From: Rhyacichthys aspro
Lineage: Eukaryota > Chordata > Actinopteri > Gobiiformes > Rhyacichthyidae
Assembly: GCA_036850595.1 (NCBI GenBank)
Contig: CM072163.1
Span: 14,160,639 to 14,224,638 of the forward strand
Reading direction: 5' to 3'
DNA: 64,000 nt
How positions within the stretch are numbered: the stretch's first letter is position 1; every line of letters starts with the position of its first letter. Under the pieces are notes generated by a model. It was not told the DNA's origin. It searched no databases and was given only the letters and a program-made list of their open reading frames with translations. Positions 22,799 to 35,830 of the stretch are shown in pieces. The translations under genes and the position numbers were made by a program.

Positions 22799-22830
<32 letters not shown>
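22799..22830. repeat. (CTG)n trinucleotide repeat, about 10.7 units
   Basis: An uninterrupted CTG run in non-coding sequence between candidate genes. A shorter (CTG)6 lies at about 33301-33319. Confidence 0.9.
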
Positions 22831-22831
<1 letters not shown>

Positions 22832-23914
22832 AGTCACATCACAGACATCACTACCTGGTCGTGAACACAAAGACAAAGACTACAAATTTATGAACAAACA
22901 ATTAACAGTGCAGCACAAACACAAGGGTGTGGAGAGCATGCCCTTGAGATTAGAAAATATACCTAAATCAAACTTTTCTTTTCAGCAGCACTGGGCTCCA
23001 TTGTAAAAAAAATTTCCATCATTGCACAAACACACTAAAAACACACACACATGCACTTACAACTTTACAAATGATTTGCTCTGCTCTCATCTTTTTTTTC
23101 TCTCTATATTACAGCGAATCCTTTTATTTCAGTCTGCATCATGACTGAAAGAGATTCTCCTCCTCCATCTCACTTACTCCTCCGAAACGTGGCACTGCCG
23201 CGGCTATCAGCTGCAGCAGATGTGAGTGGATATGGGATATTTGTGTAAACATAGGATACATATACTGTATATATATACATTGCCATTGATATTGCCTTTG
23301 CGCTTTATGTGCGGCTACAGATTGAGCACAGTGATAGAGTATACGTTAGAGAATTGGGCTGGATGCTACATGCCTGATTCATAAAGGCATGTGCAGAGTA
23401 ACAACCTGCAGGCCCATAACCTGCCTTGTTGGCTGGACGGGGAGATGCATTATTAAACACACAGGATTTCATATGTAGAGGCTGAATATGAATGCTGCAG
23501 TGGGTCTGCATGTGTACATTTGCCTGTTTGCTCACTGAAATGCTTGCTATTGTTCACAAAAGGCAGCTTAGACTCTATTGTTATTATTTACATAAACTAA
23601 CATCTGTTTATTGAAAGTCCGATCACGCCCTCTCTAGTCCTTTCTTCTCTCACCCATGTATTTTTCACTATTGGATATATAAAAAAAGAGAGTGTTATAC
23701 GTTGCACTCGGACTTTGAAGACCTTGAAGATGCAGTCTAAATAAAATGGACCTGACTTCTCCTGCTGCGTTAAAGGTCTTAATACGACCAACTAGAGAAA
23801 GTGCACTTTTACTGATCAAAGATAGATGGAGAAAAAGTGAATTCACATGCCATCAGTTCACACAGGAGAGGTATTAAATGTGTCATTGTTGGTCTGTGGA
23901 AGAGCTGGGCATTG

Positions 23915-24060
23915 CATTTTAAAGATTATTTTTGAGGCTTTTGCCTTTTTATTTGACAGTCTGTGTGAAAAAGTAGGAAGTGACAATGGACAAATGACCT
24001 GACTCAGAATCGAACCAGGTCTCATGAATCTGTGGTACAGACTCAACCAAGGGGCCACAA
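23915..24060 (-). mobile_element. tRNA-derived SINE
   Basis: Read on the minus strand, the block starts GGCCCCTTGGTTGAGTCTG (A-box-like) and has the perfect B box GGTTCGATTC at 24007-24016. It ends with TGTCAAATAAAAAGGCAAAA followed by AAAAATAATCTTTAAA. The tail phrase TCAAATAAAGGCAAAA...AAAAATAATCTTTAAA is typical of perciform tRNA SINEs (recalled, not searched). It spans roughly 145 nt, so it is nearly complete or slightly truncated. Confidence 0.65.
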
Positions 24061-25419
24061 AATTAAGTGTTTTTTATATTTTTTCAACCAAGTACCAGGA
24101 ACCTGTGTTTCTTTACAGTAACTTTGCTTTTAAGAGCAAGGTACTATTGGCTTTTGATGTAGTGTGTTGTTGAACAGACACTTAACCTTGAAACAAATCA
24201 CATTCAGCCAATTGTCAATGGGGCATTTTCAACAAGACATGAACCGAAGTCACATGTGCAGCTTAGCTTTAGGAGAAGTGATAGCTGTTGATGATGGATT
24301 ACACCATTACAGGACTTAAAATGCAAAGAAATATACAAATGTGTTGAATTTCTTCTTTGTATGGATAAGTTCCACCAGAGACAGCTTGATTATGACCATA
24401 CAATATAGAGATAAGCTTCATACTGAGCAAATTAAAGCCCATACAGCAGTGCCAGGTTCACCCTCGCCTTTTGGAAAGTAATATGGATGACGTGAAAGTG
24501 GCCGTAATCTGGTGAAAAACAGCAGATCAGTGATTAACCAGAAGGCCCTCACACGAGCAGCGGTGGAACGGCAGCAGCTGAACCACAACACGAGCGCTGA
24601 GTGTGTTTACATCTGTAGGGCGGGCGGGCCCCGACTCTCACGGTAATCGATGAACGAGGGAGGAAAAGGGAGAGTGGGAGAGGTAGAGGGTGAGGAGAAA
24701 AAAAATCGGTAAAGAAAGCAGGTTATCTCCTGTCATTAGGGGAGGGGGAATCCCTGACTGGAGTTGGGGGGGTGGGGGGTGAGGAGGGACGAGGGGGAAG
24801 ACCGGGGGTTCATTGATAAAAAGGGAGAGAGGGGAGACTATGTTTGGCATCGAGAGAGAGCAGACAATTATCTGTATTGATTAGAGCGGCCCAGTACTGT
24901 GAAGACTGAGAAAACTATGACTGGATCAATAGAGCGGGAGGGAGGGGTCTGGGAGAAGGGGGGGTGGGTGGTGTTTGGGTTGGGAGAGAGTTCGAGAAGA
25001 GACAGACCAATAGAGAGAAACAAATGACAGATATAAAAGATACATACAATGGCACGCAATCAGGAGATAGAAACATAGTTTATGAGGCCAAGCAGCGTCA
25101 CAGACTCGGGGTGGTTTTATTGATAAGAAGCCACTGGAGGAGGAGGGGTGGGGGTATCCAATTCCTGATGTCATTACTCTTTATCATTGATTTGTCAGCA
25201 CCAACCACAGAGTTCATTCAAGAGCCCACCAGTGCCCTCCCCTCACCGCCGCGGAGCACAGCCACGAACTGGGATCAGGGAGAGACCGAGAGCTGTGGTG
25301 GACAGCATCACAGCTGGACCGTACCTGCCTGAAGCCACAGTTCCCTTCTGGATTGGAAAATTATTCCACTACATAGTGGTAATGCGCTGCACTGTTAGGG
25401 GATGGTTTGTAAAATGTGA
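24061..25419. other. intergenic, no gene seen
   Basis: G-rich low-complexity sequence (24650-24980) and ordinary non-coding DNA. No exon with good splice signals and family similarity was recognised. Confidence 0.55.
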
Positions 25420-25427
25420 TTCTAAAG

Positions 25428-25936
25428 CACTGGTGTCAAACTCAAAGTGGGGAGGGGCCGTGATAGTTAGATCTGAGTCTTACAAAAGTTGTCTGCAGCT
25501 TTTAAACAGGTTTTAGTCAGATTTGAACAGGTTTTAATTGGATTTGAACCAGTTTTAATTTGATTTGAACAGGTTTCTGATGTATTTTAACAGGTTTTTG
25601 TTGGATTTCATCAGGTTTTAGTTGAATTGGAACAGGTTTTTGTTGGATTTGAACAGCTTTAAGATGGATTTGAATAGGTTTTTGTTAGATCCAAACAGCT
25701 TTGAGAGGAATTTCAACCAGTTTTAGATGGATTTGAACAGGTTTTAGATTAATTTGAACAGACTTTAATTGCATTTGAACAGGTTTTAGTTGGATTTCTT
25801 CAAATCCATTTAAAACCTGTTTTAATCCAATTAAAACATAGTGCCAAAAATATCACCTTCCAAATGTATTGGAGGGCCACATAAAACATTGCCAATGGCC
25901 ACATTTGGTCCCTGGGCCTTGAGTTTGACATGTGTG
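25428..25936. mobile_element. non-autonomous hAT-like transposon carrying a minisatellite
   Basis: Ends CACTGGTGTCAAACTCA and, inverted, CACACATGTCAAACTCA form terminal inverted repeats. The 8-bp flanks TTCTAAAG (25420-25427) and TTCTAGAG (25937-25944) are a near-perfect target duplication with TA at the centre, as in Buster-type hAT elements. The inside has no transposase and is mostly a tandem array (separate entry). Confidence 0.75.
25505..25850. repeat. about 23-bp minisatellite inside the hAT element
   Basis: About 14 diverged copies of a unit near GATTTGAACAGGTTTTAGTTG. The last copies turn into the opposite orientation (AAATCCATTTAAAACCTG), so the right end can fold back as a hairpin. 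The copies differ from each other, indicating an old array. Confidence 0.8.
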
Positions 25937-25944
25937 TTCTAGAG

Positions 25945-28900
25945 AGAATCATGAGCGTGTCCACAGTCCTTTGGTTCAACTTCTGTCATTAAAATCTGAC
26001 TATTTATCTAGATATGAAACTCAAAATGTTATGATGAAGTGCTTTACAGAGGGATTGAATTCATAAGGATTGAAAAAGCACTGCAGTCATATACGCAGTA
26101 TGAATAGATCAAATGTAAACCTACAATTTCAATTGATTTCCTTTGGCCTTTTGGAATGATCAATGTTGAAAGATAGTCATGTAGCTATGCTTTTGTAATG
26201 TCTTTAACAAATCCTTTTCATACACTGCACACAAAACAGCGTGTCCTTCCACAAGACGCTGAGTGTGACACTAAAGATCTACACTTATGTAGTAAAAAAT
26301 ACTGTGTGGAAGTGAATGCAGTGCAGGGGCTGTGTGTGGCAGGCGTCGCTTTGAAAATATAAAGAGGGAGGAGGCGTTCAGGTAGGGGGCCTTGCTGTGG
26401 GGCCTCTTTTTGTCCGGGAAACCAAAACCAAAATGGAGGAGTAGGAGTGGAACAAAAGGCACACAGGGGGAAAACAGGGGAGTGACAACCTGCGCTGAGT
26501 AAAAACATCCCGCTGGCCCACACACGCACTGAAGACGGATACATTCACACACACACAAGTTAATCCCTCATCAGACGCTCTGGAGTGTATGCAAGTGCCA
26601 CTCGCTGCACTTCCGGTTATAAGTGACATTACTCTGACCGCTTGGCCCCATTACCCGGGCAACCTCGACCTACGCGTGCACTCATCTGTCATTCCTTACT
26701 TTTATAAGACCATATAATTCATCCGTGATCCCTTTTGACACCAAAGTGGAGCGCATTGTCAGAAAAGGTTTATACAAAAGCAAACAAATAAATGGAAAAA
26801 TATAAAGTCTGAATTGGGGTGCCGGCTGGATATTGAGGAAACCTTTGGTAAGGGCAGAAAATGTCAGGTTTGACAAATGACCTTTTAAACATGGAGCAGA
26901 TGTAGAGAGTCATGTACACTGTGGACAGAGGGCTGCTCAACTGTCTGTCTCCTAACAGCTAGTGCAGGAGAAGTCTCACTGGTCTGTGGAGTTAAAAAAA
27001 AATGTGTACAATATGAGAGATTTCAGGAGTGTTTGAGTGAGTTGGAAGATGGAAGGAAGATGCTTAAGGATACATTGGGGTAGGAGAAAAAAATGGAGGC
27101 AATCAGGTAAGCAGCAGGACCAGGAAAACTGTGACAAAGACAAAGTGCAAAGCGGCACAGGACACGGATTACAGGTGTGGAGTTATGCATGCATGACATC
27201 ACCGGACCCCTCCTCCAGCCCTTGGGAATGGGCACCTTGGAAACGGTCGCTAAGGGAACAGAAATGGGGATGGAGAGAAGGGGGTTAGAGAGAAAAGGGT
27301 GGACAAGATGTTGAAAAAAAAAAAAAAATCAAAATCCAGATTTAGTGGAGAGCTTTGGGTAAACCTCAGCAGAAGAGGTTGAAGGGCACGTATCATGATC
27401 CGTCTGCGTTGGAGACGGGAAATTGTTCATTCTCCGACAAACATTCCTTGCTCCGTGTCCGTCCTATTCGCCAAATGGGCCGGCTCTGCACATAAAGGGT
27501 GAACAGGCAAGCTCCCTTTCCACTAAATCCAGCATTGTCCTCCTCCCCCATATACTCTGACCCCTTGTCCAGTCATTTAGAGAAGGCAGATTTAATGCAG
27601 CCTGATGTTAAAAACCAACACACGATAGGAAGCCGGTGATGCTTTGAGGTCTCCGCTTTAACACAGGAAGAAAAACTGACGGACAAAGAGAAAAGTGAAA
27701 TACGGGCTGTTAATGTATATGGGTTCTTGGAGGTCAGTTCAAACCAGGAAGCTAGATGCTCGGTAAGTGGATTGAAAAGTTAGCACACAACACCCACTTT
27801 GGGCTTTTGAGGTGGCAGAGCAACAAACAGAAACGCCGATGAGAAAAGGCCTTTTTGCCCTCAGCAAACTCTGCTGGTCCCAACAGACAGTGCTGTGTCT
27901 ACAAACAGCAGCCGACAGATGCACTTCCCCTTGACCAGTAAACCAGCCACTCTCAGCTCACAACCCTCACTTCACATCAGCATTATTGCATACTATTTAC
28001 ACATCAGACACATTTGCAAACAAACACCGCCACTGTGCATGCAGGATATCCCCCCGAACACATACATATCTGAGGCTTTAGTTTCTCTGTGCATTATAGA
28101 TTTGGTATGTATGTATAATAGGTGATCAATATCCGTCGCTGAATAAAACATGCCGCTGCCTTTTGACAGAGCGATTTGAAATGGAGATGCTATGCTAATA
28201 CAAAAGGCTTTGGTGAGATTGGCCCTGAACCCTCCACATACCAGCAGTTCACATTTAGTCGCTCTCACCTGCACTCTCCATAATGCATGAGAAGCCTGAA
28301 TATATATCACCCCCTGTGCTGTTGGCTCACACTCACACTCCACTACACGAGTGTGCACTCTCATGCCTCCATACTCAAGGTGTGTCCAGACTTATATCTT
28401 TTTATTTGAAATACTTAAGCTGCATTTTCATGTGTGTACAACTCCCGTTCAGACTTGGGCTTCAGACGATTTGTGCCAAAACAACACCTATCCTAATATC
28501 CTATAGACTAAATCACAAAAAACAATATGCTCGAGTAGTGATTTTAGAATTTTTTTAATGTATTTATTAGATTCTCCTTTGCTACAGCACATTCACTTTC
28601 TTTATATTTATTCCAAATGAATTAAAGCCTTTTTTTTTTGTAAAGAGCCATTACTGTGTGTGGATATTATTCCTAAAGACTCTTCAAGGCTGTTTAAAAA
28701 CTACATTCATGTATGTAACCTCACATGCCACAGAATCAACCAAACACAAAGCTTCCTGAAGAAATTGACTGCACGCTGAGATTTTGATATTACATAGAAA
28801 ATAGAAGGAAAAAAAAGCAATTTATGTCAGAAAACAAAAAAAACTAAACTTTACCGCAATTTCAAAGTCGCCCATCTTTAATGATGTATTTTCTATTTGT

Positions 28901-31400
28901 GCGAATTTCTTGCGGGAAAAAAAAAGAAAAAGAAGACACAACTGCTAAAAGCTTTGATTGCTGTGAAACATGTCGGGTCCAGGATGCAGTAAAACCAACT
29001 GTTTTTCTTCTTTGATCAAGTGGTGTGAGACACAGAGCCAGTGCTTAATCAAAACACTGGTAAGCCATCCTGAACTTGGAGGCTTTCAGCAGCAGGAAAC
29101 AGGGTCAGGGTTGCTGAACAACTCAGTGTGAAATGGTCTGGAGTCAGCGTGCACGTGCGAGCGCTTGTGTACGTCTGTGTGCGTCTGTTTGTGTCTGTGT
29201 GTGTGCCAGCTGTTTGTTGTTGTGAAACGCCATGTCAGTTGTGTGTCAGTGCTATATGTGGGCTGCCAATTAACACACAGTTTGTGAAAGGGAAAGGTAG
29301 CTGAGGCAAAGCCAGTGCAAGGTTAGGGAAGTTCAAGACGAGATATTACTGCAGCAGACGTACCGGCAGCTCATGATTTCAATTACATGAAATTATTACG
29401 CCGGGCCAATTGTAAATACACATTTACAGGGTAGTATGTCTGTTTTAGAAGACAAGTGGATTTACTTAGTGCTTCTTTCTCCCTCTGCCTCTCTGCCCTG
29501 CTGGTCTTTAACCTTGGCCTCTGCTGCTTCTGCCTATCGCAATAAAGCCCTCCAACCCCCCTCCTCTCCTTCACCTCCCTCTCTCTCTCCTTTATCCCTT
29601 CGTCCATCTTCTCCATCCCTCGCTCACACTGTCCCCCCGGCATCACTGTTGTCCACTGTTCCACTCATTCATAGTAAACACTATTGATTTTCAGCAGGGA
29701 AAATAAAAAAAGAAAAAGAAAAAAAGGCCATGAATTTTAATGCCCCTATCTGTCCCCTTCTCCATCTCTTCCTACACCCACCTACCACCATTTCGGCCTT
29801 CCCCCCCACCACCCCCACCCCTTCTTTCCTGAGGGGAGGATAAAGAGATGGAAGGTGGTGGTATGGGGAGTATAGTTGGGAGGAGGGGGTTGCATTTCTC
29901 ATTTCCCAGCTGTGCCTCTCTCACACAGACACAGAACCATACTCCTCCTCTCTGTCCCCCCCTCGTCTCTTCACACCGGCTCCGGCTCTGGGGAGTGGAA
30001 GCAAACCATCGCTCCGTGCACCGTCCTGTCCTACGCACACACACACACACACAGCTGATGGTCACGTCCAGATAGGGGCCGTCCCACTCTGCTGCCACTT
30101 AAACAATCACATGTGCAACATCACAAGGGAAGGGACAAGTCTGTGGTCAAGGCCGCGCAGATACAGGCCAACATGTACAAACAGAACCGGAGAACTATAG
30201 ATAACGGAGATCATATTAATGTCGCTAAACAAAAAGCAAAGCTAAAACAGGGATACACCGCGACAAAAACGAAGCTACACCACGACTCAACTCAGGTCCA
30301 AAAAAACAGCTTTTGTCCTGATTTACTCTTTGTGTAAATTTGGGTTTAATGCAATGAGAAAAGCTGATTTAAACCTCACAGTAAACCTAAAGAACCAACC
30401 CAGGACTAGATTGGAACCATGTCCCAAAGCTAAAAAATAAGTAAATAAATAAATAAATACAGCAAATTACTGTGAATAAAAGCTCAAAGTAATGCTATGT
30501 AATGCTGTAGCAGGTTTAGTATTATGATTATGACTTTTACTGTAACTGTGACTAAAAACAAGAACTAGAAGTGTACCCAGACAAGACCGAGGACTCCACA
30601 ATGAATAAAAGGCTGCAAGGCAAGGCAAAATCAAGACTAAACCGACACTTAAACATTGACTTTCAGGATTTCGAAACATCTGTAATTAACATTTCCAATA
30701 CTTCATCACTTTGTCCACCCCCATTTAAAGCCCATGACACAGACTGAGACATAAATGCCTCTATTTGTTCACTAATAATAAAATGAGCCTTTCACGAGCT
30801 GTTTTAATGTTCTTCCCCTTGCTTCTGCCTTGTTGCATCCCCCCTACCCCCTCCTCTCCTTTATTCCTCTACCTCCTGGCCGGGCCTCTCCCTCTTTCTC
30901 TCTCTCCTACTCTGTGTATTGATTTTGCTATAAGCGGTGTCCCGGTTGCGACAGGTTAGTGCAGACAGACAAAGGCAGACTTCATCAACCAGCGTTAAAC
31001 ACAGGAGCCACGTCCTCAATAATCACTCCATCACACAAAAGACGAGAGGAGAGCGAGGGAGGAGAGAGAGGAATGTGTGGATGCTATTGATGAATAGTGA
31101 GGAGTAGAGCAGGAGGGAAAAAAAGGCATTGGAGAATTTTCAAGGTTGTGTTTTTGTCTGGATATTAGACATGGGAGATGAATTAAACAAACTTGTCAAT
31201 CTGAAATGTAATTTTTTTTTTATTTGTTGTATGTGTTCAGGGTTACATTGTGATTTATTAAAGAACATGCTACTTAAGTACATTTAAAGTATGAAGGAAC
31301 CTTATATTCAGTGCAATCTATTACAGCTTCTTACAATTCAGCTCTACAGAAAGAATTTCTTCATTATAAAAGTCATCCTCTGAGGACTCCTTTTTTCTAA
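25945..31400. other. intergenic, no gene seen
   Basis: Non-coding sequence. It holds CA/GT tracts (30030-30052), a poly-A run at 27314-27329 and CT-rich tracts at 29470-29650. 27390-27580 has mixed, CpG-containing composition that could be a regulatory element. Open frames of 60-120 codons have no recognisable domains or splice support. Confidence 0.55.
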
Positions 31401-31410
31401 GAAGTGTGCT

Positions 31411-31412
<2 letters not shown>

Positions 31413-31450
<38 letters not shown>
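31413..31450. repeat. (GT)n microsatellite
   Basis: About 18 uninterrupted GT units, directly before a candidate regulatory block. Confidence 0.9.
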
Positions 31451-31454
<4 letters not shown>

Positions 31455-31479
31455 CAGACGGTTTTCATCTCCACTTAAT

Positions 31480-31700
31480 CTCCGGCTCCTAATTCAGAGT
31501 GTACATTGAGCCGCCTAATAGGATGTGACTGGAGCGCCCGCTGCACCACTAGCCGGCTAGCCGCTAATGAGAGGGCCGCCACAGCCGGAGAATCAAAGCG
31601 CTTCATCAGCACTCCTAATTACTGTAAACCTCATTAGCCGACTGGAGAGCTAACATCTGCTCTCGTTAACAAAGTACATCCAAATATAACACGGCCCTGG
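31480..31700. promoter_or_regulatory. candidate conserved non-coding element
   Basis: A block of balanced composition, free of simple repeats, with several homeodomain-type cores (GCTAATGAG, CTAATTACTG, CATTAGCC). It has unusual CpG and CAGCCGG content for its surroundings. It looks like a developmental enhancer, but conservation cannot be tested here. Confidence 0.25.
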
Positions 31701-32019
31701 CCTGGTGCGTTCGTACCCGGGAGTAAGAGAGCGCTACCACACCCAGAGGATGCATTGTTCGGGTGTGCTGCAACAATTGTGGAAAAGTCCAAGTTCATTT
31801 ACATCCTGATGACAAATTAAACCAATCAACTGAGAGCAAGGGAGCCGCAGACTGGACTATATCTCAATGCATTCAAATCTTCTTGTTTGGAGTAAATGGC
31901 ATCACACACTGTTGCTTGTTTTATTTACTGAATGCAGACGTCAGATCTCGTTAGCCCTGCATCTTTGAGTCTGGATATGATGCTGTTATATAAGATTCAT
32001 GTGGAACGATGCTAACAAC

Positions 32020-32559
32020 CAGTGTTCATTTTGACAGCAAATTTTAATTTAGTTTTAGTCTTAGTCTTTTAACTAAAATGCAATTTAGTTTTCCTAATTT
32101 AGTCATCTAGTCCTTATTAGTTTTAGTTTTGTTTTACTAAATATCATAAGAATTTAGTCGACTATACCTACAAAAGATTTTGTCACTAAAATGTAAAGGG
32201 TAATGCATATTCAATGTTTTTTTGACCCCTCTTCTTTTCCCCCCAATTGTTAACATTGTTTGATATTTAAAAGCTGTTCTTTCTGTCGTCTCTAACACGT
32301 TTGCGTCTGACATCACTTCTGCGATGCTCAAAAACATGAATTCTGATTGGATCTCTTCTCAACTCGTCCTGTCTCCACCTCCTTTCGATTGGATTCCTTT
32401 ATTTCATTTTATTCATTGACCTAAGTGTCAATACATTTAGTCTGTAACAAAGAAACTTCATTGATTAATTTGTATTTAGTTTCAATTCGTTTTCGGACGC
32501 AAAAATATGTTGTTGATGAAAACTATGACGAAAATTATTCGTAAACAAAATGACCACTG
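32020..32559. mobile_element. non-autonomous hAT-like transposon, about 540 bp
   Basis: Ends CAGTGTTCATTTTGA and, inverted, CAGTGGTCATTTTGT form terminal inverted repeats. Flanks CTAACAAC (32012-32019) and CTCACAAC (32560-32567) are an 8-bp target duplication with one mismatch. The interior repeats TTTAGTTTTAGT phrases on the left and GACGAAAATTATT on the right, typical of a widespread fish repeat. No coding frame is present. Confidence 0.75.
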
Positions 32560-34539
32560 CTCACAACTCCATCTAGTGGTGTAAACAGATATAACAGGCA
32601 ATCTGGGAAGGCTTTTTATGACATCTCTGTATTTCCACACACTGGCACATCTTAGTTTCAACTTTGAAAATATGACAGCCAGCCTCTTCTAATGTGTCGA
32701 CTGAGCGCGCAGTAGACTCTGGCGCTAATGTGTCCCATCTATGAAGCAGCAGGTGTGTGGACAGCAGGTTTCCATGTAAGTCTGCCTGTTGGCCCACTCG
32801 CCCCCTCTCTATCTCTGATCAAAGCACTTCCTTTCAGCGACCCCCCTGCCCATCACCAGCACCAATGCCACCTTCTGCTGTTCCTCTCTTCCTCCTCCAG
32901 CTTCCAAACCCCATTGTAATTTGACTGATGATTACACTTGTCACTCAAGGCAGCATGTGGCCAATTATGAAGACGGGGAGGGAAGGTTTGCGATAAAAAG
33001 GGAGGGAAGGGAAGACATCTAGGTTTCCAACTTTTTGTTCCACTCAGGTAGGCTGTTGAGCTCTTATCCTTTGAGCGAAGCTGATATACATTTCTGTTCC
33101 ATTTTCCCTGAGAGACAGAAGACGCCGTGGCCTTGTCTCACACTGTCTTGGCCACTTGAGCATCTCTCCATGTTCCAGGGTAATCACAGACTCATTTAAA
33201 GTCACTTTTGTACACTACCTCTGACTGGTGGTTAAGAGAGCGGCCGCAGACTGGGCTTTTATGGGCCTTAATGTGTCCTGCAGACACTTTGGCAACCGGG
33301 CTGCTGCTGCTGCTGCTGTCAAAGACGCAAAAAAAGGAGAGGGAGGCAGAACAGGAGGACGCACGAGGCCAACTGCCACGGCGACTTAACCAGCCTGAAA
33401 AAAGGGGGAACCAAAGAGGATGAAAGAGGAGGAGGGGAAGAGGGTCGCGCTCGACAAAATGGACAGAACACGGCGGCGTCAAAAGAAACAGGAGAGAGAG
33501 GTCACTTAGTCAGTCCTTCAGCACCCCCTGCGCCGCGCCTCCTCCCATGTCCTCTTTACAAGCAGACAAAGGGACAGAGGGGTGCAGGCCTTGTACTGTG
33601 GAAGAAGGGTCACGCCTACCTCTGTCAGCCCCCCCCCCTCTGCTCTGCCCCTAATATTCACCCACAAACAAATATCTTTTAAATAGAGAGCCAGTCTCAA
33701 ACTAGTCTCCGATACAATAACCTTTTGTGTCTGCTGGTTTTTTTCCTCATTTCGTTTTATCTGGTAATTTATGATCTTTTTTCTTGATGGATGGGACATA
33801 AAATCCAGGTCTTTGCCCTTAGAGACTGTGCTTCTTTTTGACTCATTAAGTTTAGTCATTATGGGCTTTTTGGTTTAAATGAGATGAAGGATGAAAAAGC
33901 TTTTGTTGGATTTAGAAAACAGCAATTATCTTCAACAAATGAGTCACCCAACATTATTATTCCTTGTCTTTTTTATGTAACATGCCTCTAGCTTACACTA
34001 ATTCTGTAAGATTGCAACATAAACACATGCATTTGATTTTAGAGACGAGTTAGATCAGCCTTGTTAGATACCGCTTTAACAAAAATCAATCAAAGTGTCC
34101 TTAGTTCAGCAGAGACACAGTGGATTTATTCAGGTAGTCCTTGACAGAAATAATTTTAATATCCTGCCTCTAAAAAGGCAATGAGAAAGAATGGGACTCG
34201 ACGAGGAAGAAAAAAATGGCTATGGGAATGAAAGGGAGAAAAGGTGGTGCAGTACAACAGATTAATTTCAGAACAGAGCGCTCCTGCCGAGAGAGCGATG
34301 GAGAGCAGGAAGGATCGAGGGGGATCAGAGAGGGGAAAATGCTCGCCAGAGAAAGAGAAGCGAGAGATTAAACATGTATTCAACTCTCTCAAAGGACTGA
34401 GCTGCTTTTGGAGAGCAACTGTTGTGTGTGACATCGCTCGCAGACAAACACGTTTCCACCTCCGACTCTGATCCGATCTGCGAGCACTCCCCATCCACCC
34501 TTTACTCTGAAGGACAGCAGTGAAACCCCAGAGGTTAAT

Positions 34540-34770
34540 AGGACCCCTTCATTACCATAAATCTTATCAGCTAAATGAAATGGAGAGAAGGACCCCCTGA
34601 TTTAGGCGTCCGCTCTGCCGGGCTAAGGGGAGACACCCAATCAAACCCCTGGGTTTTATGGCTCTTTTTTATTATCTAAATGTACTGGCACATGAGCGCG
34701 GTGCCGGAGGTGACAGCCGGCAACAATCAACAACAAAAAGACAGCGGCTGGATAAAGCACATTGTTGGTC
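34540..34770. promoter_or_regulatory. candidate conserved non-coding element
   Basis: Mixed-composition, repeat-free sequence. It contains a CTTATCAGCTAAATG core, CAATCAAACCCC, GGTTTTATGG and CAACAATCAACAACAAAAAG (SOX- and HOX-like sites). No open frame is of interest. Regulatory role is inferred from composition only. Confidence 0.22.
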
Positions 34771-35289
34771 TGTTTACGAGACTGGATCCTTTCAGCAAAT
34801 AGACTTTCCAGGCCATGCATGCTGCGCAATAAAGGCATGACGAGAGATTTAAAGATTTAAAAAGAGATTTAAAGAGTCTATCCCTTTGACCAGTAGAAAG
34901 GGAGTAGTCCCCAGCACTGATGTTTGAATAACCAACTCCCCAATCGGCCAATCAAGTGTTCAATAAGGCCAGCGGGAGTTCAGACGCCTTGTTTTGACTG
35001 CCTCGTAGAAGTGATTGGCAGCATGGAGCGAGGCCCTCTCAAACCTTGATCACCACCAGGCCACTACTGACCGGGCAGGATGTCCCCCGTGCAGAGGTCA
35101 AGTACACTCCAGGCCTCCGTATGTACATCGGGGGTATGTTATTGAAGGAGTAAGAGGGAAAGGCAACGGGAGACTGGAAAAAAACAGTATAAATCAATGG
35201 GCAGAACAGAGTCAGGTGGTTTGTATGTGTTTATTCCTGCAGATGTGTTGATTAACCGCCCCCTACATCTATCTATCTATCCTCCCTGT

Positions 35290-35830
35290 GTGTGTTCTCT
35301 AGGTCTGATAGGTCTGATTAAGTGGCCTGCTCACCCGGCCTCTGATTAGGACTAATGCTAGGCTGTATTTCACCGGAAACACTGACCAAGAGCACCGAAT
35401 TAATCCTGCCTTGCAAGTGTGCAAGTGTGCTTATCCGCGAGGAGAGAATAAAGGAAATGTAAAGGCTACTCATCGTGGCCTTTTAGATGAATACGTTTGC
35501 ATAATTGTGTAGCTGTGTCATGCCGAGTGTTGTGTTTATCATTAGCGGCCTGTGCATATTTAATGGTGTTTGCGTGAAGGTCATTGTTCGGTGCGCGAGC
35601 CTGGAGAGAGAGTGTGGATGTAATGGTTTTTAATACGCTAATGGCTCATAAGGATGTATTGTATAAGTGTGTCCCGGTTCCCTGGAGAAACTCAATGCCA
35701 CTCAGCGCTGCTAATGAGCTGTGGGACCTCATCAGCATTAACAACACATTAGTCTCAGTGCACAACACTCACCCGCAGACCACGCACGAAAAAGTAAACA
35801 GCTAATAAGATTAAAAGGAAAAGGGCTGTA
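35290..35830. promoter_or_regulatory. candidate conserved non-coding element (largest)
   Basis: About 540 nt of non-repetitive sequence dense in TAAT/ATTA cores (CTGATTAAGTGG, GAATTAATCC, ATACGCTAATGG, GCTAATGAGC, GCATTAACAAC, GCTAATAAG). It also has an octamer-like GTTTGCATAA at about 35505. The incidental 74-codon frame (35584-35805) has no recognisable features. This is the strongest enhancer-like block in the gene-poor interval. Confidence 0.3.

Noticed and set aside
25505..25850. Possible CRISPR-like array
   Set aside because: The repeats are directly adjacent diverged units without unique spacers, inside a hAT element in a vertebrate genome; a minisatellite.
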